Shown in pieces: positions 9,441-21,145 of a stretch of 64,000 nt of DNA; positions within the stretch are counted from its first letter, which is position 1, and each line of letters opens with the position of its first letter. The position numbers and the translations under genes are program-made. Source of the stretch: Siphonodentalium dalli (lineage: Eukaryota > Mollusca > Scaphopoda > Gadilida > Siphonodentaliidae); assembly GCA_032622095.1 (NCBI GenBank), contig CP136068.1:114376509-114440508 (forward strand), written 5' to 3'. Below the pieces are notes generated by a model. The model saw nothing but the letters and a program-made list of their open reading frames with translations, searched no databases and was not told the origin of the DNA.

Positions 9441-9891
9441 TTAACCATTTACCCAACAGAACGGCCCTGTGCCAATGCATTCTCTTATATATGCGAGTCG
9501 ACCATATGTCGCCTCGCATATATAAGAGAATGCATTGGCTTAACATATTAAAAATGATAAAATTGTCAAAGAATGTAGAAAAATATTATAAAAATTGTTA
9601 AAAAATGTAAGAAAAAATTACAAAATTGTTAAAGAATGTAAGACAAAATGGTAAAAAGTGTTTTTTTAGGCCAATGCATTCTCTTATATATGCGAGGCGA
9701 CCTATGGTCGACTCGCACATATAAGAGAATGCATTGGCACAGGGCATAACTGTAACCATCACAATGTGGTCAATGAACCGGTTCCAATGATATCCATATT
9801 TGTATGGTGTTATTGAGACAGACCGAAGATATTTTAGGCTGTTGAAGCTTTATTTGGGCGTTTTTTGCCGTTTTGTTGGGTAAAGAGTTAA
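9441..9891 (+). mobile_element. TTAA-flanked piggyBac-like MITE, copy 1
   Basis: TTAA (9441-9444) is followed by CCATTTACCCAACAGAACGG. The right end is CCGTTTTGTTGGGTAAAGAG followed by TTAA (9888-9891). It contains two palindromic cores (about 9470-9539 and 9669-9740), an AT-rich GTTAAAGAATG spacer, and a unique tail with CACAATGTGGTCAA and GACAGACCGAAGATATT. TTAA duplication with CCC-starting ends is the signature of piggyBac-type elements. No transposase. Related copies are at 47205, 51628 and (inverted) 61558. Confidence 0.8.
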
Positions 9892-10689
9892 GAAGCCTAG
9901 CATGGAAACATGAGCTTTACATACAATCATCGAGCCTACTATTGACTGTGACATGATAACATCACAATTAAGTATAAACTACAATCACAGCAAACATAAT
10001 CATATGACCTTATATACCGCGAGTGGCAAGATGTTCGAGAGGCACTATTTTCTCACAAAATGTCTCGTCATTAATTCTGCAAAAAAAAGTTTTCTGGACA
10101 GTACGAAACATTTACGATTACTATAAGCTGTATGTATTCTTATCAGTGGTAGTTCATTGTGCGAACAGTGCCAATGGATGGCATTATAAAATTACCTCGA
10201 CATGAAAGAGTGTATATTTCATGCGAATCAGATAGATTGCGGGTCCTATAATTTTGAGATAAATTATGTATTATTATATATCACATGAAACCCCTATAAT
10301 ATCATTGAAAAATCCATTAGATATATTATTATCTCTGAGTAATCGCAGCGTGCTTCCCGGGATACTTGGCATCGCGCCAAGTAAATTATCGCGCGGATTA
10401 ATAGTATTTAGAAAAAGCCGCGCTTGACACCAATACCAGACAAAAATGATTGCTCTGTTCATTAAAGATCCATTATTGCGATAACGAACATAGTCACAAA
10501 AACAAAGGCAGATTGGGGGACAATATGTTTATTCGCAAGACAGAGCGCACAATACTGTCGTATACGGTTGTGAAGCGGCTCAGCCAACGCCCTGCATGTA
10601 TGCATTTTACATGCATTTTTCAGCTTCTTTAAAGATTTTTCATTTGTTAAAAAGACACAATCTAGTTTTTTCATGTGATATACAAGATC
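9892..10689. other. Intronic sequence, nothing recognised
   Basis: An AT-rich intron between exons C and D. I see no splice-compatible exon, repeat family or RNA gene. Short frames on both strands (10023-10674) lack any family features. Confidence 0.5.
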
Positions 10690-10836
10690 TTCAACTCATT
10701 ATGTTGGAATATAAGATTTTATGAAGCTCGTTTGATACATTTGATTCATAACTCGACTACGACTCGTTGTGATCAAATTTATCAAACTCATTTCAGAAAA
10801 TCTTATATCCCAACATAACTCGTTGGAGATACTCTA
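10690..10836. repeat. Intronic hairpin around TATGTTGG...CCAACATA
   Basis: CAACTCATTATGTTGGAATA and AAGATTTTATGAA on the left are matched in inverse by TTCAGAAAATCTT and CCCAACATAACTCGTTG on the right. The loop carries a further CTCG-rich inverted block. It is probably a small foldback MITE. Confidence 0.7.
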
Positions 10837-11403
10837 TATATAAAAATCTAGTTAGGCTAACCTGCTAGCGCAATGCTACCAATGTTTCGTAAAGCCGCTC
10901 CTTAAAGCCACTTGGCGCTCCAAAATACACATAATAATATTCGCTTTTGAATTTGTTCAGTTATCTAAATAGGTCGATAAATACTTAAACTGCCTTTAAG
11001 CTGCCTTTCTGCAAGCATTGTATGTCCCAGAAATACGCATTGAAGTCATAAAAATCTACAGCTTTGAACACGAAGTTTGGGTCCCAAAAAAAAAAACAAC
11101 AAAACAAAACAGCCATTTGCACGGCATGGAAAGAAAAGAGAGTTCCGTGATAGTCTATTCCTGATATGGTAGAAATAAAGAACATTTGTCTCATTTCTGT
11201 GCGAAAAATTGAGAACAGTTGGAAAATGGCTGTTGCCATGGCACAATTATTTTTCAGAGCACTTGAGGCCAGAATATTATTGTTTCGTGTATTTGTCAAC
11301 TTATCCTGTAACTGCTTCTAACTTACTCAGGCACAATTTGGAAGCTCGAATGAGCCATGTGCGATTGATATTTACTTTGCAGCTAGATAATTGTGGGAGA
11401 TAT
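10837..11403. other. Intronic sequence, nothing recognised
   Basis: AT-rich intron. The 104-residue minus-strand frame at 10985-11299 includes a translated poly-A tract and has no recognisable domain, so I do not call it a gene. Confidence 0.5.
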
Positions 11404-11663
11404 ACGTGTAAACCAGTCTCAATACATGTGAAATCACCATGTAATCTGATGAAATACGTGTAAACCAGTCTCAATACATGTAAAATCACCATGTAATCTG
11501 ATGAAATACGTGTAAACCAGTTTCAATACATGTAAAGTCACCATGTAATCTGATGTAATACGTGTAAACCAGTCTCAATACATGTAAAATCACCATGTAA
11601 TCTGATGTAATACGTGTAAACCAGTCTCAATACGTGTAAAATCACCATGTAATCTGATGTAAT
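11404..11663 (+). repeat. Five-copy 52-bp tandem array before exon D
   Basis: Units start at 11404, 11456, 11508, 11560 and 11612, each containing ACGTGTAAACCAGTCTCAAT and CACCATGTAATCTGATG. Copies differ at only a few positions. The array ends 15 bases before the acceptor of exon D, so the polypyrimidine tract (GCTCTTTTTTTCAG) is the only single-copy sequence between array and exon. Confidence 0.93.
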
Positions 11664-11678
11664 TGCTCTTTTTTTCAG

Positions 11679-11770
11679 GAATGAAAATACACATCAGCGA
11701 GGTGTCACACCACGCTCTCGTCGAGCTGGGATGTTACGTCATGGAGCTAAGAGGAGCTATGGATATAAAG
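11679..11770 (+). CDS. Receptor-type guanylate cyclase, catalytic-domain exon D
   Basis: A 92-base exon completing a glycine codon, then MKIHISEVSHHALVELG and a segment ending LRGAMDIK. This corresponds to the conserved cyclase stretch in which a KIHVS-type strand is followed by an E-x-RG-x-hydrophobic-x-K segment. The acceptor is TTTTTTTCAG (ends 11678); entry is phase 1 and exit phase 0 at 11770, before GTTAAC. That donor is non-optimal at positions +3 and +5 but gives the expected junction DIK-GKGKM with exon E. Confidence 0.9.
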
Positions 11771-11836
11771 GTTAACTAAGAGATACACACTATGTCTATT
11801 TTGCACATGAAATTATATCATATAGCGGGAATCTAG

Positions 11837-12104
11837 CTACACTGTGAAAAAAATACTTAAAATTTTACGGTATAAAGTGCCGGCAGCTATGATACCGTTG
11901 GAAGCAGCCGTAAACTTTACGGTAAATTCTGTTTATATAATTGTACGGTAAATTCAGTAAATTCCTACAGTAAATAATCTCGTGAAACTTCATGACATAA
12001 AGTACCGGCATTATGATACCGTTGAAATCAGCCGTAACGTTTACGGTAAATTCCGAATATATAATTGTACGGTAAATTCCGAAATTGTATTATTTCACAG
12101 TAAA
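11837..12104. mobile_element. Small MITE with CACTGTGAAA ends and internal duplication
   Basis: CACTGTGAAAAAAATAC on the left is inverted relative to GTATTATTTCACAGT on the right. Inside, two direct copies of about 130 bases each contain GATACCGTTG, CAGCCGTAA and TTTACGGTAAATTC. Repeated TTTACGGTAAATT blocks are typical of subterminal repeats in DNA transposons. The superfamily is not determined. Confidence 0.65.
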
Positions 12105-12312
12105 TCTATATCGGCACAATCTCCCGCATACAACAGTGGTATTTCTGTTAAAATGTAAATACCACCATCCCCCATAATCGTGATTTAGGTTAATTATCTC
12201 ATAAACATAATTAAAATGAACATTTCCTAAGGGAACTGCTCCGTCGTCAAAGAGTATTTAACAGCCTTGATCGACCTCTTCCTCACAATATTTAATTCTG
12301 TTGTGATTTCAG

Positions 12313-12393
12313 GGTAAAGGGAAGATGACTACATACTGGTTACACGACAAGTTAGATATCACTCAAACTACCCCATGTGGAAGATCGACATGA
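12313..12393 (+). CDS. Receptor-type guanylate cyclase, last coding exon (E)
   Basis: It reads GKGKMTTYWLHDKL and then a short non-conserved tail ending in CGRST and TGA at 12391-12393. The GKG-M-TYWL motif is the conserved end of the guanylate cyclase catalytic domain. The acceptor is GTGATTTCAG (ends 12312), phase 0. With exons A-D this gives about 212 residues, a nearly complete catalytic domain. From 12325 onward the exon is itself the first unit of a 1.6-kb tandem array, so the C-terminal tail and stop codon come from repeat DNA. A longer alternative C-terminus spliced from a later unit cannot be excluded. Confidence 0.9.
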   Translation, partial: GKGKMTTYWLHDKLDITQTTPCGRST

Positions 12394-13970
12394 CTACATA
12401 CTGGTTACACAAGAAGTTAGATATAACTCAAACCAGCCCATGTTGAAGATCGGCAAAGATAACTCTCCAATCAGCCCATGTCGAAGATCGACATGACTAC
12501 ATACTGGTTACAAGTTATATATCACTCCAACCAGCCCATGTGGAAGATCGATATGACTACATACTGGTTACACAAGAAGTTAGATATAACTCAAACCAGC
12601 CCATGTTGAAGATCGACAAAGATAACTCTCCAATCAGCCCATGTCGAAGATCGACATGACTACATACTGTTTACAAGTTAGATATCACTCCAACCAGCCC
12701 ATGTGGAAGATCGACATGACTACATACTGGTTACACAAGAAGTTAGATATAACTCAAACCAGCCCATGTTGAAGATCGACAAAGATAACTCTCCAATCAG
12801 CCCATGTCGAAGATCGACATGACTACATACTGGTTGCATGACAAGCTATATATAACTCCAACCAGCCCATGTGGAAGATCGACATGACTACATACTGGTT
12901 ACACAACAACTTATATATAACTCAAACCAGCCCATGCCGAAGATCGACAAAGATAACTCTCCAATCAGCCCATGTCGAAGATCGACATGACTACATACTG
13001 GTTACACGACAAGTTAGATATAACTCAAACCAGCCAACGTGGAATATCGACATGACTACATATTGGTTACACGACAAGTTATATATAACTCCAACCAACC
13101 CATGTGGAATATCTACATGACTACATACTGGTTACACAACAACTTATATATAACTCAAACCAGCCCATGCCGAAGATCGACAAAGATAACTCTCCAATCA
13201 GCCCATGTCGAAGATCGACATGACTACATACTGTTTACAAGTTAGATATCACTCCAACCAGCCCATGTGGAAGATCGACATGACTACATACTGGTTACAC
13301 AAGAAGTTAGATATAACTCAAACCAGCCCATGTTGAAGATCGACAAAGATAACTCTCCAATCAGCCCATGTCGAAGATTGACATGACTACATACTGGTTG
13401 CATGACAAGCTATATATAACTCCAACCAGCCCATGTGGAAGATCGACATGACTACATACTGGTTACACGACAAGTTAGATATAACTCAAACCAGCCAACG
13501 TGGAATATCGACATGACTACATATTGGTTACACGACAAGTTAGATATAACTCCAACCAACCCATGTGGAATATCTACATGACTACATACTGGTTACACGA
13601 CGAGTTAGATATTACTCCAAGCAGCCAACGTGGAATATCGACTTGACTTCATACTGGTTACACGAGAAGATAGATAAAACTCCAACCAACCCATGTGGAA
13701 TATCGACAAAGATAACTCTCCAACCAGCCCATGTGAAGATCGACATAATAACTTACTGGTTACACGACAAGTTAGATATTACTCCAACCAGCCCATGTTG
13801 AATATCGACAAAGATAACTGTCCAACCAGCCCATGTGGAAGAACGACATGACTATATAATGGTTGCACGGCAAGTTAGATATCCCTCCAACCATCCAACG
13901 TGGAATATCGAAATAATTACGACAAGTTATATCCCACCCCAACCAGCCCACGTTGCATAATTATCTTGGC
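12325..13970 (+). repeat. ~1.6-kb array of the last cyclase exon
   Basis: About 25 related units of roughly 65 or 40 bases. The long unit contains ATGACTACATACTGGTTACA, AGTTAGATAT and CCAGCCCATGTGGAAGATCG. The short one has GACAAAGATAACTCTCCAA. They are arranged in a higher-order pattern of about 180 bases. The first unit is the true end of exon E, and later units keep recognisable codons for MTTYWLHDKL (for example at about 12885, 13050 and 13575). The array lies in the likely 3' UTR or downstream flank. Plus-strand frames within it are repeats of the exon, not separate genes. Confidence 0.93.
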
Positions 13971-14363
13971 AGAGAAAACACAATTGTGAACAAGTTTGGT
14001 TAGTGCTTGATCTATAAGGAATTACGGCAAAATTCCGAGAACACACCAACAAGCACGTTTATTAAAAGATTCATTTCGTTGAACGAAGAATCCGGGAAGA
14101 GAGGAGTAACGAGACGACAGCAGGTCAGGCACGTCCTGGATTTTACTATTATAGTTATACTCAACTATAATAGTTAAATTTTACAGTGCGAAATTCTCTT
14201 ATTCCCTCCTTTTGGTGGAATATACGGTGTGCTGCTGGATCACACAACAATGTACACAGTCACATTGCACTTTGAGCAATATTGAAACCAATAAACAGTA
14301 TCCAGATCAAATTTGTTTTGCAATAACAACAGTTAACAGTCACACACATATAACATTCTAAAT
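13971..14363. other. Downstream flank of the cyclase gene
   Basis: It contains a small hairpin TTTACTATTATAGTTATA/TATAATAGTTAAA near 14152-14180 and an AATAAA at 14290-14295 that could be a polyadenylation signal about 1.9 kb after the stop. Nothing else was recognised. Confidence 0.4.
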
Positions 14364-14677
14364 GATATTAAAGGCACTGATGGCCTTCTCGGTGGTGGGT
14401 ATTGCTGTTAAAATAGTCACTTCCCTTATAACCACCATAAACAGAAAGAATATTAAAATATAGACATAATTTGTTCTTATATCGATCATAAATATCGTGT
14501 AAATAGTATGTTATTGTCAAGTTCATACGCTTTGTTATGTAAACAAAAGCCAAAAATGTTACATAACCTGGTTTTTGTTTGCATAACAAAGCATACAAAT
14601 TTGACAATAACATACTAGTTACACGATATTTATACTTAACAGCATACCCACCGTGAAGGCCAACAGTGCCTTTATCA
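14364..14677. mobile_element. Inverted-repeat MITE, copy 1 (family shared with 60951-61454)
   Basis: The left end AAAGGCACTGATGGCCTTCT and the right end AAGGCCAACAGTGCCTTT are inverted. Inner arms pair GTGGGTATTGCTGTTAA with AACAGCATACCCAC, and AGTATGTTATTGTCAA with TTGACAATAACATACT. An ATGATA-type sequence flanks both sides. No coding sequence; the frame at 14368-14613 is a shadow. Confidence 0.8.
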
Positions 14678-15127
14678 TGGAAAATGCAATCGCCGCTTCA
14701 TAACACTATTGAGTATAATTGATTGTTAATTGACTTCCGTATCATGTTCCATCATGACTAATCATTCCCATGGATCAAGCCATGACTGTCATGTCATGTC
14801 GTCACAGAAACAAACTTTGTACCGATTTAGTACGACACTGTTTTTGAAACATATTTCATACACTTGTAAATATGTTATACCTATTGTGTTGACAACCCAA
14901 ATTATTATGTATCAGTGTTATAACGGCAATTGGGAGAGGGGGTTATGTATAAGTGGATCGCCCTTGTCCTCCAATCCCAATGCCAATCTGTATTGTTATA
15001 TACTTATTGGTAATAAATATGTTTAAACCAACATATTTGGGAAATATAATACATCTAGTGGATTATGTCTCTTTTATCGATTTCACAAAACAGCGCTATC
15101 GATTTTCAAATTTATAGTTGAAGATAG
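14678..15127. other. Intergenic, nothing recognised
   Basis: AT-rich sequence between two inverted-repeat elements. No gene or repeat was identified; the plus-strand frame at 14730-15026 has no family features. Confidence 0.4.
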
Positions 15128-18100
15128 TAGTCCAGGAGATATTGGTCGACCTCTGCACCCCCCCCCCCCCAGGACTTAACTTCACCCCACTAATTTTCTT
15201 CCTTAAGGTCTCCTCTAATTTTGTTCACTTGTTAACAAGAACAAAAAGTGGCCGCAGAGACTCCAGACAAGATGGCGTCCATCATGGCGGCCATTTTGTT
15301 TAAATGCAACAGGTCTCTTTGATCGCCATTATAGTAAAGATTATAGCACAAGCGGTCTTGTTTTCCGCTCGATTCGTTATGCTAATATACAACCCTTACA
15401 AATTAGCCAAAAATCCGACACCAGAATCCAATATGGCGGCCAAGATGGCCGCCGAAATGTGAAAATATGCTATTTTTCTGACATGTTACCACCTTTAGTT
15501 TGTCTCTGTGGGAAAAATGTTAGATTTTTTTTCGCGTCATATTATTCATTTATCATATAGAGGAGTCATTGGCGAACACATGGGGACATGCATTCATTGC
15601 GGGATATTTTTGTCCGATATCACGTTTTCCCAAATGCCGGTATCATAGGTCAAAGCCGAATCTCCGTTAATAACGCGATGTTATGTTTCGAATCAATGAT
15701 TGCTATTGCTATTATAACAACACCCATGCATATATATTTGCAGGATATACTCGAGCTAGAATTCCTCTTATACCTGAGTTGAGGAATATTTACCCAAATC
15801 CAAGATGGCGGCCAAAATGGCCACCAGAAATAAAAAATCGCCGAAAATCGCTGATTTTAACATCAGTGAGCATTATTGTCATGATAACTCCACATCTGCT
15901 TACTATTGTAAGTTGGTAACACTTAGGCGAAGAACTTTCCTTGTACCATATCCAAGTAAAAGTCCCCCAAATCCAAAATGGCGCCCACAATGGCGGACAG
16001 ATTTTGAAAAATCACCGAAATTCCCTCATATTCACATCATTGGGCATTATTGTCGAGACAACTCTATCCATGCGTACAGTTTGAGTTGGAAATACTGAGG
16101 TGAAGTAATTACCTTACATCTCATGCAAGAAATGGTTTTCCAAATCAAGGATGGCGGCCAACATGGCGACCGAAATTTGAAAACACGCCTACATTCCTTT
16201 ACTTTCTTAGGATGGGCGTTATTGTTTCGCGATTTCTACCCACCATTACATGTTGATATGTATGAATTGTCCATTAGGGTTTGGCAAGTGATACCCACAG
16301 TCAATATGGCGGCCAAAATGGCGGGCAGAAATTGAAAAGAAGCCGATATTATCACATACTAATTTCAACTTTTTGTCATAATATTGATTTGTAAAAACGA
16401 AACGGTACATAATATAAGCCATATATTAATTCCAATGTAAGTCGTAGCCTTTTGGAAGGATGAAAACCCACAATCGCCATGTGGCATTTCAAAATCCATT
16501 CTCCACTAAGGGCTCATACTGACCGTAACCGTATATAGGTGCGCTGAATAGTCATATTATGACTTCCAAGAATAAAAACAACAGTACCTGAGCTTATTCT
16601 GAATTGCCACATTCAGCATTATCTAGACTCGTTTCCGTCTCTTCGTCAGATTAATCTATCTCACTCACAACAACAGTTCACTACTCTTGTTTGTAGGAGT
16701 GTGCCACTAATCGGAATGTTTCAAACAATACATATGCCGGTGTCCAGCTCACGTGTTGGTTTCGAAAGCTTGGAATTCTTAGCGAGCTTCATTCGTGGTA
16801 TAGCTTATGGTATAATTCAGATGCTACATATGGGGTATATGCGTCATCTTGTGCGATACACTATAAAGGTATTCGGTCGATACGTATATACTAGGTTTCA
16901 GAAGGACCTATCTGTCTGCGTATTGTCAGCTTTGGTGACCTAATGGGGATAACAACGTGTACACCTGGTGATCTTCCCAAACAGCCACTTCTCAATAAAT
17001 GGTTCATCAATTCACATACTCATCTAATGCACTGACGTACCCGGACAACTTCTGTATATGGCTTCGAATGTTGAAAGCCCGACATTTGACGGATACAAAC
17101 TCCTTGAACATGATCATAAGAACAAGCTTGTTGGCGTCCAGCAATCATCTCACCGAACAGATCCAAGCAGATGATAACAATACACACGGTGCTCGTTTGT
17201 GGGTATGTGTCATGATAGTGGAAATGAAATTGGACCATGACTGCACCGCCCCTTATTTTGTTATGTTTTAGATTCAGACAGGATCTCATGTGTGGCTTTG
17301 CTTTCCTTGTATGCTAAGATTGTATGTTCCCATCCGTTTGGGAGCCGTTCTTAAACAACTGGACCAGGAGTATGCCATTGGCTAGTGCTGTATACGCCCC
17401 ACCAAGACTGGGGTGTAGTCTTAAAGGCGATACCTTTGCTAGTTGGTTGATATGTCATTCTCACGTTGGGTGGTATTGTTCAAGAAAGTACAACTGCCAT
17501 CAACAAAAGGGTGAAATGTTCAACGCGAAGAACATCCAGAGGAATGTTACGTTGATGAGCTCTTGCATTCAGTTCAACAAACGTTGGTACACCAAGTGAT
17601 TTCTTGGTAACACCACAATGCGACCATTGTCCTGCATGAGACATTAACTACTATATTCTAAAGTTATATATATATATTCCTCAACGGCCACAACCATTGC
17701 CACCGAGACTGTAAATTGTTCTTTAAATACATAGTGAAATAAAAGCACCACAGTTGCTGACATTTTCTTGAATAATACCGCCCACATACTGACACAACCC
17801 CGAGAGAGGATAACAAAACACGCATACATTCATGGTATAAAGACATTATCCTTTAGTCCATCCGACTGTTTTGAGGGAGGCTAGCATATTATTATCCAGA
17901 CAAAAGTGTATGTAGTTGAATCAGAAAGGCTTCGAAACGGATGTGGAATACAACCTTACCACACCAAATAAAACCGACACGCATGACATTCGATATCTTA
18001 AACATGCACCAGGTGTAGGGGTGGTGTATACCGTGGCCCATTTCATTCCCACTATCATGGCGCATGTCCACAAACTAGCACCGCGAGCATTGTTCTTCTC

Positions 18101-20051
18101 TGCTGGGAGATATTCGACGAGACAACTGCGGGGCGTCACACAGTTTGCTTCGGATAATGGTCAAGAAGTGTGGGTAGTCTGTACACTAGGGTCTTCTCCT
18201 TAGCAGATAGACATATGTCCAATGGAATGAGACAGCTAGCAACCTTCGAAACACTGTCGAAGTTGTCCACATATGCCAATGCGTTCGCTGAGTTTGTGAG
18301 TTGACGAACCATCTATTGAGAAGTGACTAGCTAACTGGTTCGCCAGGTGTACATGTCGTTATCCCATGGGGTATGAGACACATACATAGAGATGACCTTC
18401 TGTAAGCTAGACACCGGAAAATGAATTGTTTGAAACGTTATGATTAGAGGGACCCTACTCCCAGGAAGTGGTGAATACTTTGTCGGTGCGAGCGACCTAG
18501 ATTTATCAGACAAAGAAATGGAAGCTGGTCCAGATAATTATGGACGTGACGTGGCAAATCAGAATCTGTTATCAGGTAACTGTTCTGATATAACTATTCG
18601 GCGCACCTACGCTACCGGCCATTATCGGCGCTAAGTGGAGACTGGATTTCGATATGCCACATCGCGATATTAATTGTGGTGTTTCATCTTTCCAGAAGGA
18701 TACGAGCTATGTTATGCGTTTTGATACCTTTAGGTTGAACTAGTAGATGGTTTATGAACAGTTTCGTCCATACATACCGATATTATGACAAAAAGTTGAA
18801 ATTAATATGTGAAAATATCGATTTCTTTTCAATTTCTAGCCGCCAATTTAGCAGCGATCTTGGCTGTGAGTATCAATTGCCAAACCCTAATAAATAGTTC
18901 ATGTCACTATTCCATATCAACATGTAATGGTGGATAGAAATCGCGAAACAATAACGCCCATCGTAAGAAAGTAAAGGAATGTAGACTTGTTTTCAAATTT
19001 CGGTCGCCATTTTGGCCGCCATCTTTGATTTGGAAAACCATTTCTTGCATGAGATGTAAGGTAATTACTTCACCTTAGTATTTCCAACTCAAACTGTACG
19101 CATGGATGGAGTTGTCTCGACAATAATGCCCAATGATGTGAATATGAGGGAATTTCGGTGATTTTTCAAAATCTGTCGCCATTGTGGGCGCCATTTTGGA
19201 TTTGGGGGACTTTTATTTGGATATGATACAAGGAAAATTCTTCGCCTAAGTGTTCCCAACTTACAATAGTAAGCATGTGTGGAGTTGTCATGACAATAAT
19301 GCTCACTGATGTTAAAATCAGCGATTTTCGGCGATTTTTTATTTCTGGTGGCCATTTTGGCCGCCATCTTGGATTTGGGTAAATATTCCTCAACTCAGGT
19401 ATAAGAGGAATCCTAGCTCGAGTATATCCTACAAATATATATGCATGGGTGTTTGTTATAATAGCAATAACATTCATTGATTCGAAACATAACATCGCGT
19501 TATTAACGGAGATTCGGCTTTGACCTATGATACCGGCATTTGGGAAAACGTGATATCGGACAAAAATACCGCGCAATGAATGCATATTATGGTCCCCTTG
19601 TATTCGTCAATGACTCCTCTATATGATAAATGTATAACATGACGCAACAAATCTAACATTTTCCCACGGAGACAAACTAAAGGTGATAACATGTCAGAAA
19701 AATAGCATATTTTCACATTTCGGCCGCCATCTTGGCCGCCATATTGGATTCTGGTATCGGATATATGGATAATTTGTAAGGGTTGTATATTAGCATAACG
19801 AATCGAGCGGAAAACAAGAACGCATGTGCTATCATCTTTACTATAATGGCGATCAAAGAGACCTGGTGCATTTAAAAAAAATGGCCGCCATGATGGACGC
19901 CATCTTGTCTGGAGTCTCTGCGGCCACTTTTTTTTCTTGTTAACAGGTGAACAAAATTAGAGGAGACCTTAAGGAAGAAAATTAGTGGGGTGAAGTTAAG
20001 TCCTGGAGGGGGGGGGGGGGGTGCAGAGGTCGACCAATATCTCCTGGACTA
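15128..20051. mobile_element. 4.9-kb foldback element, arms nearly its whole length
   Basis: The ends TAGTCCAGGAGATATTGGTC (15128 on) and GACCAATATCTCCTGGACTA (to 20051) are perfect inverses, followed inward by a C run (15157 on) paired with a G run (20008 on). Symmetry continues to about the centre (near 17.62 kb). Matching pairs include the YY1-like ATGGCGGCC blocks, AATGTTTCAAACAATACAT near 16718 with its inverse near 18430, CACTTCTCAATAAATGGTTC near 16986 with its inverse near 18308, and GGTGCTCGTTTGTGGG near 17189 with its inverse near 18070. Identity falls toward the centre. No transposase frame was recognised. TA may be the target duplication. Confidence 0.85.
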
Positions 20052-20512
20052 TAGCTATACTAGGTTACTCCATGATATGACTGACCTGACCAAATTGTTT
20101 GCATGCATGCTACATCACATGCTAGTGATACGGCGAATATCACAAACGTGCTACACCTATACCCACGGTGAATCCAAATGCGCCACCGTTCTTCTGGATC
20201 ACCACGTGTACATGTACATGAAGTTAACTGTATCCGGGTTACGTGGATAATGGATAATCGAATGTCATGAGGTGCTTGCACTTGTAGTTGACTTCACTTA
20301 AAGTACTGCCCTCCAAAACAGTTCCACCAGCAACATCAACAACAACAATAAATTGTTTATGAAACAAGTTTTGATGATACGTTTAGTTTAAGTTTGTTAA
20401 AAATAAAACCATAAACATGATTAACTGAAAAATAGTGTAGTGTTATGAAAAATGTAGCATTCGTTGTCCCACCGTCTCAGTCAAGCCTCAGTTTAGTGTG
20501 CCTGTCATTTAC
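20052..20512. other. Intergenic, nothing recognised
   Basis: No exon, RNA or repeat was recognised. A CAACATCAACAACAACAATA stretch is the only low-complexity sequence. Confidence 0.4.
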
Positions 20513-20604
20513 AGAATGAGGTCCCCAGAGGGTGAATTTAGTGACGCTATCCTGCATAACGGGCTAACATAACTAAATTCACCCTCTGTGGACCTCATTC
20601 TGCT
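20513..20604. repeat. Palindromic MITE core, copy 1
   Basis: CAGAATGAGGTCC with AGGGTGAATTTAGT pairs with ACTAAATTCACCCTCT and GGACCTCATTCTG. The short loop carries GCTATCCTGCATAACGGGCTA. A second, inverted copy is at 20815-20897. Confidence 0.8.
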
Positions 20605-20814
20605 TAGGCCTTATTTTCTCTGGAAAGTTTGGTTGTTATCAAATTTCTATAGAAACTTCTTCACATAGATTCTATTTTTTTTTTCACTTTAGTTTCTCTA
20701 TATCCCCAAATTGGCAGACAACTCATTGCATAATCGAGGTTCCCAATGGGTGGACATCACAATATTTACCATTTGGGAACTTCAATCTGAGTCGATATCT
20801 CCCATAGCAGATGA

Positions 20815-20897
20815 GGCCACGCAGGGTGAATTTTGTGATGATAGCCCGCTATGCAGGATAGCGTCACTAAATTCACCCTCTGTGGACCTCATTCTGC
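20815..20897. repeat. Palindromic MITE core, copy 2 (inverted)
   Basis: The reverse complement of this block matches 20513-20604, including GTGACGCTATCCTGCATA and CAGAATGAGGTCCACAGAGG. One arm (GATGAGGCCACGCAGGGTG) has diverged. Between the two copies a further inverted pair, GAGGTTCCCAATGGGTGG/CATTTGGGAACTTC, can be seen. Confidence 0.75.
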
Positions 20898-21145
20898 AAA
20901 TGGTCTTAGTTAGTGTTAGAATTATTATAGCATGCTGTAAATAAAAAGGCCACATGCTGTCCCGTCTCCAAAGCTCTAATGGGTATACGAAATTGGGACA
21001 TTTTTTAATTACAAAAAACACAAAGTAACTATTTTTGGGGAAAACGGGCACGCTCCGAGGTACTGGTGATGGATCATTGGTGTATTTGCTATTTGTGACC
21101 CGCCATATCAAATCCAGTCGTAAGTCGGGATTTTTTTTACCATGT

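Noticed and set aside
16999-18203. Reading frames in the centre of the foldback (for example 16999-17271, 17916-18203, 17921-18139)
   Set aside because: Frames on one arm mirror frames on the other through the inverted repeat, and none shows a known domain.
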